From positions 13,493,501-13,557,500 of the forward strand of contig NC_090784.1 in NCBI RefSeq assembly GCF_040054535.1: a stretch of 64,000 nt of DNA, written 5' to 3'. Origin of the DNA: Antennarius striatus (lineage: Eukaryota > Chordata > Actinopteri > Lophiiformes > Antennariidae). The notes under the pieces are model-generated. The model searched no databases. It saw only the letters and a list, made by a program, of their open reading frames with translations, and was not told where the DNA came from. This document shows, one piece after another, positions 48,990 through 61,826 of this stretch (its first letter is position 1; each line of letters starts with the position of its first letter). Made by a program: the position numbers and the translations under genes.

Positions 48990-50581
48990 CATTTCTTTCA
49001 AATTTTAATGTTTTTTTTTTTTCTGGGTTTGGATTTTAAACTACACTAAACTAAAATGTAAAAAATGAACAGTGCATTCAGTGATGTGTGATTACCAGTT
49101 GGATTATTGGAACTACTGTGTTAAAGTTTAAGACTTTACTAACATCACAAATAAACAAAGGCGAAGAATATGTTACTGGTGAAGACGGCTGCTGTTTGAA
49201 CGGTACAACTTTCCATTCCAGTCTGGGAGCTTTAGTGAGTGAAATGGTTCCCAAATGTTCTAGTTTGCGCCGTGCGTCGGATCCACTCTGTCACTACAAA
49301 CTGTTCTAATGATGATACACTCGCTGCAGGAGCTTTTCTGTGATGCATGTTCACCAATAGAGAAAAGAAGCAAGGCCGATGCTCAGTAACCCAGTTTCAT
49401 GCTATAGGAAACAAAGTTGTGGCCGACAGTCGCATCATATTTGCTGTCATTTGGGCATATGGACCTCTTCTCTGATCCGACTTAGATCAGGCCTGGGGGC
49501 CGGTATGTTTCTGATCTAGTGTGCCAGGAGCCACCGAGGGGCCAAGATGCCATAGGTCATACGATCACTAGACAAACCCATAAAAAGTCCATTAAGCACT
49601 GTAGGCTGAGAGCTGTGTTGTCATGTGCTTGATAGGTGCTGCAAACAGAGCCCCTCTTTGGTCTCATTCCTCCAACACTTGTTCTTCTCACCGACATCAT
49701 TGCTGTTCGTGTCGGAGATCTGCTCCCATCTGTGGGTTTTAGTCCTGATGTCAGCCTTTATTTAAACTTATATCTGATGAAAAGTTTTCGAAATCGGACC
49801 AAACGTCTGAAAGAAAAGGGAAAAACTCGCGATGAGGTTGTTTGCTGTTGTTGGTGTCTGTGTTCACCGCTGGGCCTCTCTGCGTCCCTGCGCGTTTTTG
49901 TTTTTTATTGTTTACACCAAGTCCAAAAAAAGCGGACGTTAGTTTGAGAACCTGTGGGGGTTTGTTCCACATCCAAGCTTCTTAATTTTTTCCTTTGTTA
50001 ATATTTGCTTGCTTAATTTTTTTTTTACATTTTGCGACGTTCTATAGGCGACGGTCCAGAGCCGTTCTGTGTATTCTTGTCTTCTTGGTTTTATTTGTGG
50101 TCTCCTTGTCGATCGTAAAATAAACGTCTTTGTTCTGTTAAGCCTGTAGTGCGCATTTTATTTATTATATTTTTTTTAAAAACTACGGACTGCTGCTTTT
50201 TAAAGAACTGTAAATCACATAACAAACAGACGAACAACAAACTAATAAAAGGGATCAGCAAAGTAATCAAACTCACTGCAGACTCAGTCCGACCATTCTA
50301 AAATGATTGGACATGTATAGTTAGAGAGACAATAAAACCAACAGGACTGTTTGACCGCCGGACCAAAACATTTAAAAATATAATTTTGCTTTAAAAAAAA
50401 TCTTTTTCGGGCTCTTTGGGCCCATACGCGTGTTATTTTCAGCATTTCGACATGTATTTCAATAAGATGTTTGTATAAGATAATTAAAAGCTTCGAGTAA
50501 GATCAGCAGTATTTATAATATGAGTCCAGCCAGTCAATTGTGTTGACCTACTGCTCAGGTTAGACAACCTGATAATGAAGC

Positions 50582-50675
<94 letters not shown>

Positions 50676-52070
50676 AAAATCAGAGCAAGAACTAATTAAA
50701 CCCTCTTTTTTTTCGACAACTGTTTCTTTTGTTCTTTTGCTGGGGCCTCTATCCTTTAACTGGCTCTTTAGACACACACTACACACTGATTTCAAACCAA
50801 GCATTTTTTTATTTTTTTGTCCAGAAGGGTCGTACTGTAATAGAAAATTAAAAGTCGATCCGTAAATTTAAAACTATCAATGTAATAGAAAAAAACACGG
50901 GAACCAAAAGCCACATGAAACATGATTTTGTCGTGAAATCTACACCGCTTCTCGCTCTTGCCCACAAAATATGAACTTGACTCATAAAGATTTACAGCCT
51001 CAAAAGGTGGGAAAACTATAAAAAGGGAAAAAAATTAAAGAATAGTTGAAGTTTAGATGGGGATAGAGCGGATGTGGCTTTACCTCACAAACGTAAAACA
51101 AAAAATGTACATTTTTCTTCTTCCGTCAGTGCGCACACAGCAAATTTGCACTTTTGTGTTCAATACTGACTCTGTGGTAAACAGGAAAACCAGAACTGAC
51201 CGATGAAGACAAACAGACTGAAGATGAAAAAACGGACTTCTTTCCATGGGTTGGGTTACTTTTTATTCCAATATAGATAACGCTCCCCTTTTTGTGTTTG
51301 TTTATAACTATATATTCGTTTTTCATCGTCAAAATCTACTCAGAACTCGTTGTCATTCTCTTTGCTCGTCCTTTTCCTGGCCCGACTTCAGCTTTCACCT
51401 TGACCTTGGCCTCCAGCCGCGTCTAACCTTAATGGGGAGGGGGTGCAGCCAAATGTCGCATGCTTTTGGTATTTTGTGGACAATGAACTTGTGTCTGCAT
51501 GGATTTACAAGTATTGATGACAAATGGGAGGATGACTGCCTTAATCTGCTTTTTGCATGTATACAGATTTTTTTTTTTTTTACACATTTCTAAAATCTGT
51601 TTGCGCAAAAATCAAACTCGCTATGAAACTTCCTTCTGAGTCCATCTATCGATGAGATTGTGGATTCACTAAACCTGTTCACATTTGAATGTGAAAAACA
51701 AAATGTACCGTTTTTTTTTACACAAAATCAAAACTGTAACTCCAATTGATAAAATCCAAAAACATTTTTTTCTCTATACTCCCACATTAAAAGTTCGTAA
51801 GACCGACGTGGCACGCGTAATAGTGGAAAACAAATATCATCTTGATTTGGTCAATCCATGTTTTGCACAACTGATCAAACACGCATGTTGTGTTGGCACC
51901 ATGTGAGAGACTACAAAAAAAAATGCTTTAACAACATGGCATCACTCAGTTTAAATTCAAATTCCATTCGTTTCCTAAGGAAAAGGCCACCATAGGCAAT
52001 AAGCTACCTAAACATGGATAAACCGCCGCGCAGTACATCATCACAAATATACAGCTTGTTCTGCATTATC
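48990..52070. other. hibadh-hoxa13 intergenic; no evx1
   Basis: About 3.1 kb without a recognisable exon. I looked for the evx1 homeodomain and flanking coding blocks on both strands and saw none. Contents are AT-rich unique DNA, a long (TG)n tract and T-runs (for example 51569-51582). Confidence 0.6.
50583..50672. repeat. (TG)n microsatellite
   Basis: About 45 perfect TG units, 1.6 kb upstream of hoxa13. Confidence 0.95.
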
Positions 52071-52079
52071 TGATGTCTA

Positions 52080-52249
52080 GACGTTTATCAACTCCTTTGC
52101 ATATCACGTGCTTGGCCCTGACCAATAACCTTACGATCTTTATGTAGGGTACTCAGACGCGCTCGTATCGTTACTCTACCCGAGTGTCTGTCTCTGTTCA
52201 GTCGAGGGGATTTTGAAAAAGGGTTGGTCGTATCGATGTAGGGCATGCT
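52080..52249 (+). promoter_or_regulatory. hoxa13b: hoxa13 proximal promoter
   Basis: A CCAAT box (52122-52126) and a TATA-like TTATGTA (52140-52146) precede the ATG by about 100-130 bp. TTTGCATATCACGTGC (octamer-like plus E-box) lies just upstream. The short leader has no upstream ATG in the hoxa13 frame. Confidence 0.45.
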
Positions 52250-53367
52250 ATGACCGCTTCATTGCTCCTCCATTCGCACTGGATTGACCCGGTGATGTTT
52301 CTGTACGACAACAGCTTGGACGACAGAAGTAAGAACATGGAAGGATTTCCTGGAGGAAATTTTGCTGCAAACCAGTGCAGGAATTTGTTAGCGCATCCGA
52401 CCTCGCTGGCTCCGAGCACCACATACACGGCGAGTGAAGTGCCGGTGACTGGCATGGGGGAGCCTGGCAAGCAATGCAGTCCGTGTTCCGCGACGCAGAG
52501 CTCGCCCAATGCGTCTTTGCCCTACGGATATTTTGGCAGCAGTTATTACCCATGCAGGATGACACACGGCAGCGTTAAGGCTTGCGCGCAGCCCTCGGGT
52601 TATGGCGATAAATACATGGACTCACCGGTCTCTGGTGAGGAGTTTTCAAACAGGGCAAAGGAATTTGCGTTTTATCAGGGCTATTCTTCTGCGCCATACC
52701 AGCCCAGCTACTTGGATGTCCCCGTCGTCCCTGCGCTGAGCGCTCCATCTGAGCCAAGACATGAGTCTCTGTTGCCCATGGAGCCCTACCAGCCATGGGC
52801 CATCACCAATGGTTGGAGTGGGCAAGTTTACTGCACCAAGGAGCAGCCACAGTCCAATCCTCTGTGGAAGTCCTCCTTACAGGGTATTGGTGCTTATTGT
52901 TTTATGAAAAGAAAACTGCGCTGCGTGCATGAGACTGCATGTGCAGATGAACTTGGTAAAATACGCGCATGTTTTGTCCAAATGTAAATACACATTTTTT
53001 CGTTGTTAATATTTAATAATGCCTAAAATAATAATTTAAAAAATCAATAAGTAAATTTTTTTTAACGTATTAGATAAAATACAGTCTTGGTGCTGCTGAT
53101 TATGATTTTTTTTTTTTTAATTTCTCCACAGACTCTCTCACCGGTGGAGACAGCTCTATCCGCCGTGGCAGAAAGAAACGTGTGCCATACACCAAGGTGC
53201 AGCTCAAGGAATTGGAAAGGGAATACGCCGCCAATAAATTCATCACCAAAGACAAAAGGAGGAGGATTTCTGCGCAGACAAATCTAACAGAAAGACAAGT
53301 GACAATCTGGTTTCAGAACAGACGCGTAAAGGAGAAGAAAGTCGTCAATAAATTCAAGAGCAGTTAG
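52250..53367 (+). CDS. hoxa13b: Homeobox protein Hox-A13 (two exons)
   Basis: Exon 1 is 52250-52883 and exon 2 is 53132-53367, separated by a 248-bp GT-AG intron (GAC codon split 1/2), for 289 aa. Hox-A13 is a nuclear transcription factor patterning distal fin/limb, hindgut and urogenital structures. The N-terminus [20 protein letters not shown], the [14 protein letters not shown] block and the [15 protein letters not shown] block are group-13 signatures. The homeodomain is residues 224-283, with W271, F272, N274 and R276 (WFQNRR) intact. The tail ends NKFKSS. The long poly-alanine tracts of mammalian HOXA13 are absent, as in other fish. The a/b choice rests on synteny: evx1 is missing between hibadh and this gene. 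The first ATG is used and the family N-terminus starts there. A full and apparently functional gene. Confidence 0.95.
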
Positions 53368-53773
53368 CTCTGGAGGTACTGAAACAGACAGGAGGCGAAG
53401 GACGGACATTTATGTGCCTTCATTCCAAAAAAACTGTTTTATATAATTTATTATATTACATGAACGGTTCCTTTGTCGCCAGAGGGGCTCTGTTCTTGAC
53501 CCACACATTTCCTTCTTCGAGTTTAATTGGAACCAGTCGATGCGGCCTGTTGACAGAAGATCGGAAATGGGTTGAAACACGTTGACCAAGGCGACTCTTT
53601 AAGAGGAAGCATGATCGCCTTCAAATTCTCACCAAATGATTAGAAATTCTGAGGCATTAAGAAGCTCTGAGCAAGCCTGCACCTTTATTCCATTTAATCC
53701 AGTCCAAAAAGAACAAAAAAACAACGAAGCACCTGAAAAAAAAATCACCTTATCAGTCTTGGCGATGCAATGT

Positions 53774-53779
53774 AATAAA
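53774..53779 (+). terminator. hoxa13b: poly(A) signal of hoxa13 (candidate)
   Basis: AATAAA about 410 bp after the stop. A second AATAAA at 53947-53952 is an alternative. Confidence 0.45.
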
Positions 53780-54508
53780 CAAAAAAATAAAAACTATTGG
53801 CTGAACTCTCACCTTCAGCCTGTGGTCATTACAACGCAAACAGGCCAATTTAAACAAATAGGCCTGGATAAATAATCATTTTGTCTTTATCGTTATATTT
53901 TCAGCATTTATTCATACTAATGATAAAAATCTCTCCATACATAAGCAATAAAAGCCTACTACACGTACAGTATTGGGGGTCTAAAATTAAGTTCTTTAGA
54001 CAAACGCAATTCTACAGTTTTGAAGCTTATTTTTTTAGACGACATCCCTGTATTTAAAAATACATTTGAAATAGTCAGCGACACATAAAACATCAAACTT
54101 TAAACGAACCGCAGCTTTTTCTAGATTTCCAAAGGCAGAGTTTTTGCTCAGATTTGCTCGTCTGTCAACAGCTGGACCTGTGCCATTTTGTACCTTTTAA
54201 TCAAGAGTAATTTGCAGAAAGATTTTAATAATGTAGGCATATTTAAACGTGTAAATATGATCTGACTGCAACTATCAAGGCTATTCTCTATTTTCTGACC
54301 GCAATAGCCAAATATTTGACAATAAATGTTTGAGAGACGCAAGGTGATCTTGTTCTTTTCGTTATTTTGTTGTTTTTTAAGCCATTTGAGCGATTAAGAG
54401 TAGACTTTATAAATCTATATCTCGGATAAATTATTAATAGCTGACATAATAGCGTGTTTAGGCCTGAACCCCATCTGTTGCTCACATACACGAGTGTTGA
54501 GTGTGTGT

Positions 54509-54523
54509 CGCCATCTGGTGGTG
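54509..54523 (-). promoter_or_regulatory. CTCF-like site between hoxa13 and hoxa11
   Basis: On the minus strand the sequence is CACCACCAGATGGCG, close to the CTCF core CCACCAGGGGGCG (mismatches only in the central AT). In mammals a CTCF site also separates HOXA13 from HOXA11. Match made by eye. Confidence 0.4.
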
Positions 54524-54599
54524 AAACTGTGTAAGCGCAGCAGCAGCTCTGTTCACTCTAGTAACATCTGGCCTTCACACACTCACAGAAACATTTATG

Positions 54600-56200
54600 T
54601 GTTTATGTTTGTATGTCTTTGTTGGAGAAGGGAAAGTCTATTACTTACACCTTCATAAATATCCATCTTATTACCAATAAAAAACAGTCACATATCAACA
54701 CTGACAAATTAGGTCACCAACTCTCTGGTAATAAGGACTAACAGGTTTTTTTAGATAATGAAAAAACATTAGTCTTAGTATTATATGTAGCTACTGAGTT
54801 TTTTTTATCCTCGCCTTCTTTTTAATATGTCAGATATATGTCGATTGAGGATACATTTTGAATATACATTTTTGTTACACAGATCTGAAGTCTGTTGGAT
54901 ACCCATAGGAAAAAAATAGTTCAGTTTCATTGTCTTTAGTGCTCAAATTTAAGATTTCGTTCACAAAATTCTGAATGTTTTTTAGTAAGTGTGCCAATTG
55001 TTCCGATTCATTAATTATTTTATTAGTCGGTTAAAATTTAAATGTAAGATCCTTGTTACTGGCTTGATTTCTTCATAACTGCATTCATGTGCAAATGCGA
55101 GATGTTCCTCAGGAAGAGTCGGGCACTTTGTTTATATTTTGTAGGATTTTGATGAAGATTTTTTTTATTAATTAACAACTGGTGACAATTCTGAGGACGT
55201 TCAGACTTGTGAAGGTTGAGCGTTTGAAAACAATCAGCAGTTTGAGATCTAGAGGAGCTAGAGACCAAAAACCGACTCGTTTCTATGGTTACAGTGTAAG
55301 GCCTCGTTCCTCTAATGGGTTTATACTGTATTAAAAGTGGCGTTAACCATTCACGACCACCTCAACATCTCAGCTTCATTCCCAAACGAATTTCTGTAAC
55401 GCAAGAAAAGTCAATCAGTGCAAAATGCCACCGAGTTTTCCTCAAACATTAAATGTTGCATTTTTTTATTCCAAACTGTGAAATGTATGCAGCAGTCACC
55501 CTGAGCATCCTGTGGCCCGACTGTTAAAAGGCACGTTTTAACTCACGGTGGCACGTTTTGTTGTTTTGCTCAGACGCAGGGAGAACGGACTGGTCCTCTA
55601 ACACCCGTCACACCCTGGCGGCTCCCCTTGGGTTTGGGCTGCTTTGATTGTGTTTCAGAATGTTAAACTTGTTCCCGTGCAGACCCTTCAGTCACGTGTT
55701 GTTGTCGTCCCACACCCACCGTCCCCTCTGTTGTTCCGGTCACTGCCCCCCCCCCCCCCACGACAGACGGACGGGTTAGTGCGCCCCACCGCCGGGGGGA
55801 CGCGTGTTGCTGCGTCCATCAGTGGCACGGCAAAGAACCACACATACATGTAATATGTATATAAAATATAAAATAGACTGTTACGTGAAATCCTATTTAA
55901 TGACAGGATGTGACTGCATGGAAACACTTTCCAAGAGGAAAGCATTCAAGTCCAGAAAGAAACATACCAAAATTATGTAAATTCATAAGACAATTATCAT
56001 ATTTGAAGTCATATAAACTAGGGTGTTTTATGTTTAGTCAAACACAGATAATTTTACCTTATTATTGTAGTGGCGTTTGTGTGTCTGTTGTGTTTGTGTG
56101 TTTGTGTGTCTGGTGTGTTTGTCTTTGGTGACGGTTTGGTGTTTGGTGATGGATGGGTGATGACCTTCAGACAAAAACAAAAATATGTGTGTTTCTAATA
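54600..56200. other. hoxa13-hoxa11 intergenic, left part
   Basis: AT-rich with no exon. A run of 15 Cs lies at about 55746-55760, followed by a CpG-rich patch (55770-55830). Degenerate TGTGTTTG repeats occupy about 56075-56120. Confidence 0.45.
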
Positions 56201-56230
56201 CAAACAAAGTATTACTGAGGAACGTACATA

Positions 56231-56258
56231 TCACACACACACTCACACATACACACAC

Positions 56259-56296
<38 letters not shown>
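56231..56296. repeat. (CA)n microsatellite, interrupted
   Basis: CACACACACTCACACATA units followed by a pure CA run. Confidence 0.9.
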
Positions 56297-56299
<3 letters not shown>

Positions 56300-56713
56300 T
56301 ACGAAAGTTAGACAGTTTAAAACGTCCCATAATAACTTTTGTATTTGAGGATTCTTTTCTTGCGCGCTGTATCTGACAGTGATGATAAAGGTCTTACACA
56401 ACAAAACAGCTTTCAAAGGTGTAGCTGGGATATGATGTCAGTGACGTCATCAGTGAAAGGTGCGGATGTCTGACCTGCTGCATCAGCTGCTGTCGGCCAC
56501 GATTGACGTGAGTTTGAACTTGCTTGAGCTGTAAACTACAAAAAAGTCAATTGTTTCCGGAACACACCACCTCCACCAGCACCTCCACCAGCACCTACCA
56601 TCGCTAACATCACCTCCAACACCTTCACCATCTCCATATCAAGTCTTTCAAATGTTCAAAACCTTTGCATATTTCTGGAATCTTTGGGTCTGCGTTTAAC
56701 TCAAATCGACTGA

Positions 56714-56853
<140 letters not shown>

Positions 56854-57939
56854 GACGTATAGGTTCTTAATTCTCTCAATCCGTTGAATCAGAATGTAAG
56901 CAGATAAACATGAATCTGCTCGTCATTTTCGATATTACATCTCCTTTAATTCACAAACCAACACTAAAAGCCCACAATCAAAATTAAAAAGAGGACGTAT
57001 TTCCAAAGAAACATAAAATTTGCACAAATATCTAAAGTTTTTTACGGATTAAAATTAAAGAGGCGCATATTTACCAATATAATTATAATGCCATTCTGTG
57101 AAAGAACTCCACATCCAGAGAGAAGACATGAGGCACATATCAATTGACAATTAAGTTAAGCTGTATCCCTTGAACTGTCGGGAATAAATCAAGAAAAGTA
57201 ATTTCAAAAATCCATTTCGTATCCTCTACCTTTTAAACCAAGAGCTGAAGCCATTCTAACTCCAATTTTTACATTTCAGTTGAATAAATAAATCTTGTTA
57301 TTCCTCAATGATCCTGTTTTTCAGGCATCAGGCCACAGATATTTTATTTCCCTCTCATAAATGTATTGCGTCCGAACCTTTCAAATCCGAATCAGAAATG
57401 ATTCAACTGCTCATTTCCCAGTGGTTGTCCAAGTAATGTGAAAAATAAACGAATTAAATCAAATTAACAGTTTATTTAGCCTCTTGAATAACATCTTACT
57501 TTAATCTGGTATTAAAATAAATATTTGTTTGGCTAAACTGACGTTTTTGTATAACTGTTCCAGCTGTGCCAGTGTTGAAAAACATGAGCTGCAATATAAT
57601 TTTTTCACATTATGTCTAACTTTTTCTGTCTGAAAGTGAAGGTGTTTATTTATTTTTGCTTGTTTACCTATGCAACACTCACCAGCTACTCTGCACTGAT
57701 TAAACCAACTTACTTATATTGGGTTAAACCTTTTTTACTAGCTCGGCCTGAACCACACAATGTCATATTTTTGTGGTTTGAAGCTGAAAACTCGAAGAAG
57801 GAAATGAAGTTTTATGTGACAACTTCAGGAGCCCATTGGCCTGAATGCTTAGGCTGTGTAAGTGGCTGCGAAACATTAAAAAAGAAACAGGTTTGTTTTT
57901 TATCATGTGCGACGATTTTAAATTCAAATGACTGAAGAA

Positions 57940-58260
57940 TTTCACGCAGCAGTTTAGCGGCGGGCTGAACTCAATCCCTGGGCGTCAAACACCAATTAGT
58001 ACCTAAGCAGAATAAATATTACACAGTCAGCCAATGTTCTGATGAATGAAACGTCAGCTTTGCCTACATTTAAATTGCTTTAATCCCAGGATTAGTGATT
58101 TTTGACACGTGCCCACTACTCAGAAGTGATGACAAATGAAAATGATTTAAGTGTGGGAAATAGTCCGTGTCCAAATGGAAAATAAAGGATCCCCTTCAAT
58201 AAATAGCATTTATTAATATTCATAAGTCTGTCAACTGTTTTTATCAAGCATTCTATTTGG
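57940..58260. promoter_or_regulatory. possible conserved non-coding element in the Hox intergenic
   Basis: Non-repetitive and denser in homeodomain-type cores than its flanks: CACCAATTAGTACC, AATAAATATTACAC, TTTATTAATATTCATAAGTC. It lacks any long open frame. Conservation cannot be tested here, so this is inference from composition and location. Confidence 0.3.
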
Positions 58261-58579
58261 CTGCGTGTGTATCATCCGATCCCCTCACATGAACTTCTTT
58301 AAGGATGAATCTGGTCCTCGTCTAATTTTCATCACATTTTATTTTTTGCAACACAATGATAATCTTTATGAGTTTTGGTGGTTCAGTCCAACACATGGGG
58401 TAATTAAAAATAAACTTTTACGCTCCAAGGACGACGAAACCAGCATGCAATTAAAACACATATGGTCACATTTAGGTCCTGCAAGAAAGAAATGCTTGCA
58501 ATTTTGAAAAGATGGTCCCTTGAAGGTTTTCATTTGTAATGATCCTCAAAGTGCTGACTCGGGGAAATTCTACAGCAGC

Positions 58580-58822
58580 TATATAAGAAGGATCGCCCCT
58601 CTTGTCCGTTCAAACTATTGTTTCTGAGTCCAAACGAGACTGATGCCTGACAAGAGCAGGCATGACTCGCATTACTCCGCCACTTGTGGGATAGATTATA
58701 TATAGACAGAGGTTAAATTTATATAGGGTGACAACGAATCCATACCTGCGAGTGGCTCAGCGACGCGCAAATATAGATTCGATTAATCACAAAAGCTTCC
58801 AAATCAACAAACGTGCTTGTAG
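58580..58822 (+). promoter_or_regulatory. TATA box plus splice donor: possible upstream non-coding exon
   Basis: TATATAAG at 58580-58587 is followed, about 235 bp on, by a strong donor (TTGTAG|GTAAGAGC, GT at 58823). A transcript starting near 58611 would have a first exon of roughly 210 nt, able to splice into hoxa11 or run as a separate non-coding RNA. No coding frame fits. It lies 0.66 kb before the main hoxa11 TATA box. Confidence 0.35.
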
Positions 58823-59237
58823 GTAAGAGCTCAGTTATGATCGTCATATGAAACTTCACAAGTTCTCTAGTTTGGCCTATAAAATGTTATTTGTGGCACA
58901 TGGATTAAACGTTACGCGCAAAATCTAAATGTCATCTCTAAAATGTTTCAGGCGCGTCAGCACTGAGGTTAAAGGTAAAGGTGAAATTTAGCTAAAAAAC
59001 TAATTAAAGGTGCAAAAAAAATAGTGAGGTTAAGTAACTTTCCGCTTTATTCCTCCTCGTAAAGTGTTTAACGATGAGAGTCCAGATAGAAGTAACCCCA
59101 CCTATAAGTTATACAAACTAAAACATCCCGTGTTTCCAAAAAAAAAAAAAAAAATCAGCTCTTTCAAAGTAGCCCAAATTCAAGTTGATGTAAAACTCCC
59201 TTAAAATTTTTCCCCTAATGCAGCCAAAGGCCTACTT

Positions 59238-59245
59238 TATAAAAG
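59238..59245 (+). promoter_or_regulatory. hoxa11b: TATA box of hoxa11
   Basis: TATAAAAG about 225 bp before the chosen start codon predicts transcription from about 59268 and a leader of roughly 200 nt. It is preceded by GCCAAAGGCC. Confidence 0.6.
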
Positions 59246-59464
59246 CATGAACTCGTGTAACCTACACGTTGAGGCGTAGGCTATCTGTCATTTTGTGCCA
59301 GTGGTCACATGGCTTTGGCCCTCAGGAATGGATAGACATGGATCCCCACGTCAGCTTGTACGTCTAAGGATTTCTGCTCCACCAGTCTGCCTCAAAGTGA
59401 CTGGAGCGCAGCGCCGCAGAGGAACTATGGGAGGATTTTTATAAGACGTTTGCAACAGCGGAAT

Positions 59465-61258
59465 ATGGATTTTGATGAGCACATCTCTGGCTCCAGTATG
59501 TATTTACCAAGCTGCACTTATTACGTCTCCGGAACCGACTTCTCGGGTCTCCCTCATTATTTAACCCAGAGCCAGTCCTCTTGCCCCATGACATACCCCT
59601 ACCAGTCCTCAGCCCTTCCACAGGTTCCGTCCGTGAGAGATGTGGCTTTCAGAGACTATGGGATCGATACCTCCAGTAAATGGCACCACAGCAGGGGCAG
59701 CCTGTCACACTGCTACACCGAGGACATGGTGCACAGGGACGGCTGGACGAACCCGACCTCTCGCGGTGGAGACATTCTAATGAAAAGCAGCTCCGGATCG
59801 ACCCACCCCGGCTCCTCCAACGCAGCGTCCAGCTTCTATGGCAGCGTTGGCAGGAACGGCGTCCTACCGCAGGCGTTCGATCAGTTTTTCGACACCGCGT
59901 ATGGGAACTCGGAGAGCAGCACGACGCTGACAGCACAAGCGGCAGACGCGGACAAGCACGCCGCCAAAAGCAGCCCCGCTCCGGCGCACCCGGGCTCGGA
60001 CTCGGCGGAGAGCTTCAGCCCCAAGTCGTCCTCCGGACACAGCGAGGAGAAACAGAGCAAAAGCAGCAGTAAGTAGGGCGAGGAGAAAAATCTAACGCGT
60101 TGCTCTTAAAGCTTTTTATATGCTGTTTTATAAGCACGTAGGTTTATGGAGGCCCTGCCGATTTACCCTGTAACAAAACTACGTTATAAACGGCAAGATC
60201 ACGTGCTTGGGATTGAAATTGGCCGTGAGGACTTTGGCGTTAAGTTTGTCGTTCAATATTTTAAACAAGATCTCAACTCGAATGTCTTTGTGATACTTTG
60301 GGCACTTCATTGTGCATCAAATAATTTTAGATGATGCACTTCCAATCAAAATGCAGATATTTGTGATACTTGATGAATCTCCCAAATTTGCTTAGGTATG
60401 ATTATAATGTATATATATATTATATATATTCATAATATCTCAATCATATTTCTTTTACATATCTAATGTTTTGCTGTGTAATGCGTTTAGAATTCGAATC
60501 ATTAACTTCAGTGGGCTGCTCAGGAATTTTAATGTGAAATCGGTGTAGAGTTACGTTCAATCGCTGCTCCCCATTTGAGATAAATGTTAACAAATTGACT
60601 GGATTTGCGAGGATTTAATTCAACATCTGCTTTTCTTGAAATTTGTTTCACTATAACGCTAAAACAGCAGCCCTTTACGCACAACGAAATCAAACGCGGA
60701 CAATACAAGCATATCAGATATATGATACTCATGAGTGTTTAGTTTGCGCCCACACCCTCGCTCTTAAACCAGTATGGTTTTACAGACTTCAGTAAGTTTC
60801 ACTACTTCCGACATGCAGTCTTTCATGCCCAACATGTCCCACTATCAAGTCCAGTCTCCGCGTATAAATCTCGGTCATGTAGGCCTGAGAAAAGGGAAAC
60901 ACTTGAACTCCAAACTCCAGCTAGACCACCATGCTGCTTCATAGCAGGAAACAGACAGATGGTTTCATGTCGCAGCGATGACTGTGTAATATCTGACGGT
61001 GACCTTCGCCTCATTCATCTTTCAGGTGGTCAGAGGACGCGCAAGAAGAGATGTCCATATTCAAAGTATCAAATCAGGGAACTGGAAAGGGAGTTCTTTT
61101 TCAGCGTTTACATCAACAAAGAGAAGCGCCTGCATCTCTCACGGATGCTTAATCTGACTGATCGCCAGGTCAAAATCTGGTTTCAGAACAGGAGGATGAA
61201 GGAGAAGAAACTCAACAGAGATCGTTTACAGTACTACACGACAAACCCCCTGCTGTAA
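59465..61258 (+). CDS. hoxa11b: Homeobox protein Hox-A11 (two exons)
   Basis: Exon 1 is 59465-60068 and exon 2 is 61026-61258. The 957-bp intron has donor A|GTAAGT and splits an AGT codon. The product is 278 aa. Hox-A11 is a posterior Hox transcription factor acting in fin/limb zeugopod, kidney and reproductive tract patterning. The N-terminus [20 protein letters not shown], the FRDYGID...SKWHH block and [12 protein letters not shown] are group-11 signatures. The homeodomain is residues 206-265 with W253, N256 and R258 intact, and the protein ends [12 protein letters not shown] as in all Hox11 proteins. An in-frame ATG lies 15 nt upstream (59450), but the family start is MDFDE at 59465. The b suffix comes from synteny (HoxAb). 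The linker before the homeodomain is rich in Ser, Ala and Gly codons with high GC. Confidence 0.95.
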
Positions 61259-61387
61259 AAAGTGAACAAAGACTGTCACAATGCCTCCCACCTACCCCAT
61301 CTACAATTCACAACTCTATCTTGACGGGATTGACTTTTTTAAGCCAGATTTCTCCTCACAATTTTTTTCACGAAACGCAGTTTGCTC

Positions 61388-61488
<101 letters not shown>

Positions 61489-61820
61489 GCCTGTTATTTT
61501 TCTTGATCAACATGATAATCAAACATTTTCATTTTTTAAAAGTGGTTTTCGTGTATGGTGCTAATTCAGATGTGCAGGATTTTCTCTTTGGGTTATTTTT
61601 AATACAAACGGAGATGGTTGTGTTGCATTTCGAATAATTGTCCTAATTTTCCCCTGAAATTTATATTGCTTACCCAAATTTACGCAAGCACACGAAACCT
61701 TTGTGACCAGAAATCAATTCACTCTGTCCTTTCTCTTTGATGTTATTTTTCAAATACATCTCTGGCAATGGGAAACTGTTTTGTAGTATTTTGAAATGAA
61801 AAATAAGACTCCCTGATCTA

Positions 61821-61826
61821 AATAAA
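61821..61826 (+). terminator. hoxa11b: poly(A) signal of hoxa11 (candidate)
   Basis: AATAAA 560 bp after the stop. Another AATAAA lies at 61986-61991. Confidence 0.4.

Noticed and set aside
52198-52565. Minus-strand frames opposite hoxa13 exon 1
   Set aside because: No conserved domain, and they overlap a clear Hox-A13 coding exon. An antisense RNA is possible but not supported by sequence.
59649-60072. Long minus-strand and +2-frame open frames across hoxa11 exon 1
   Set aside because: Shadows of a GC-rich coding exon. The Hox11 frame explains the sequence fully.
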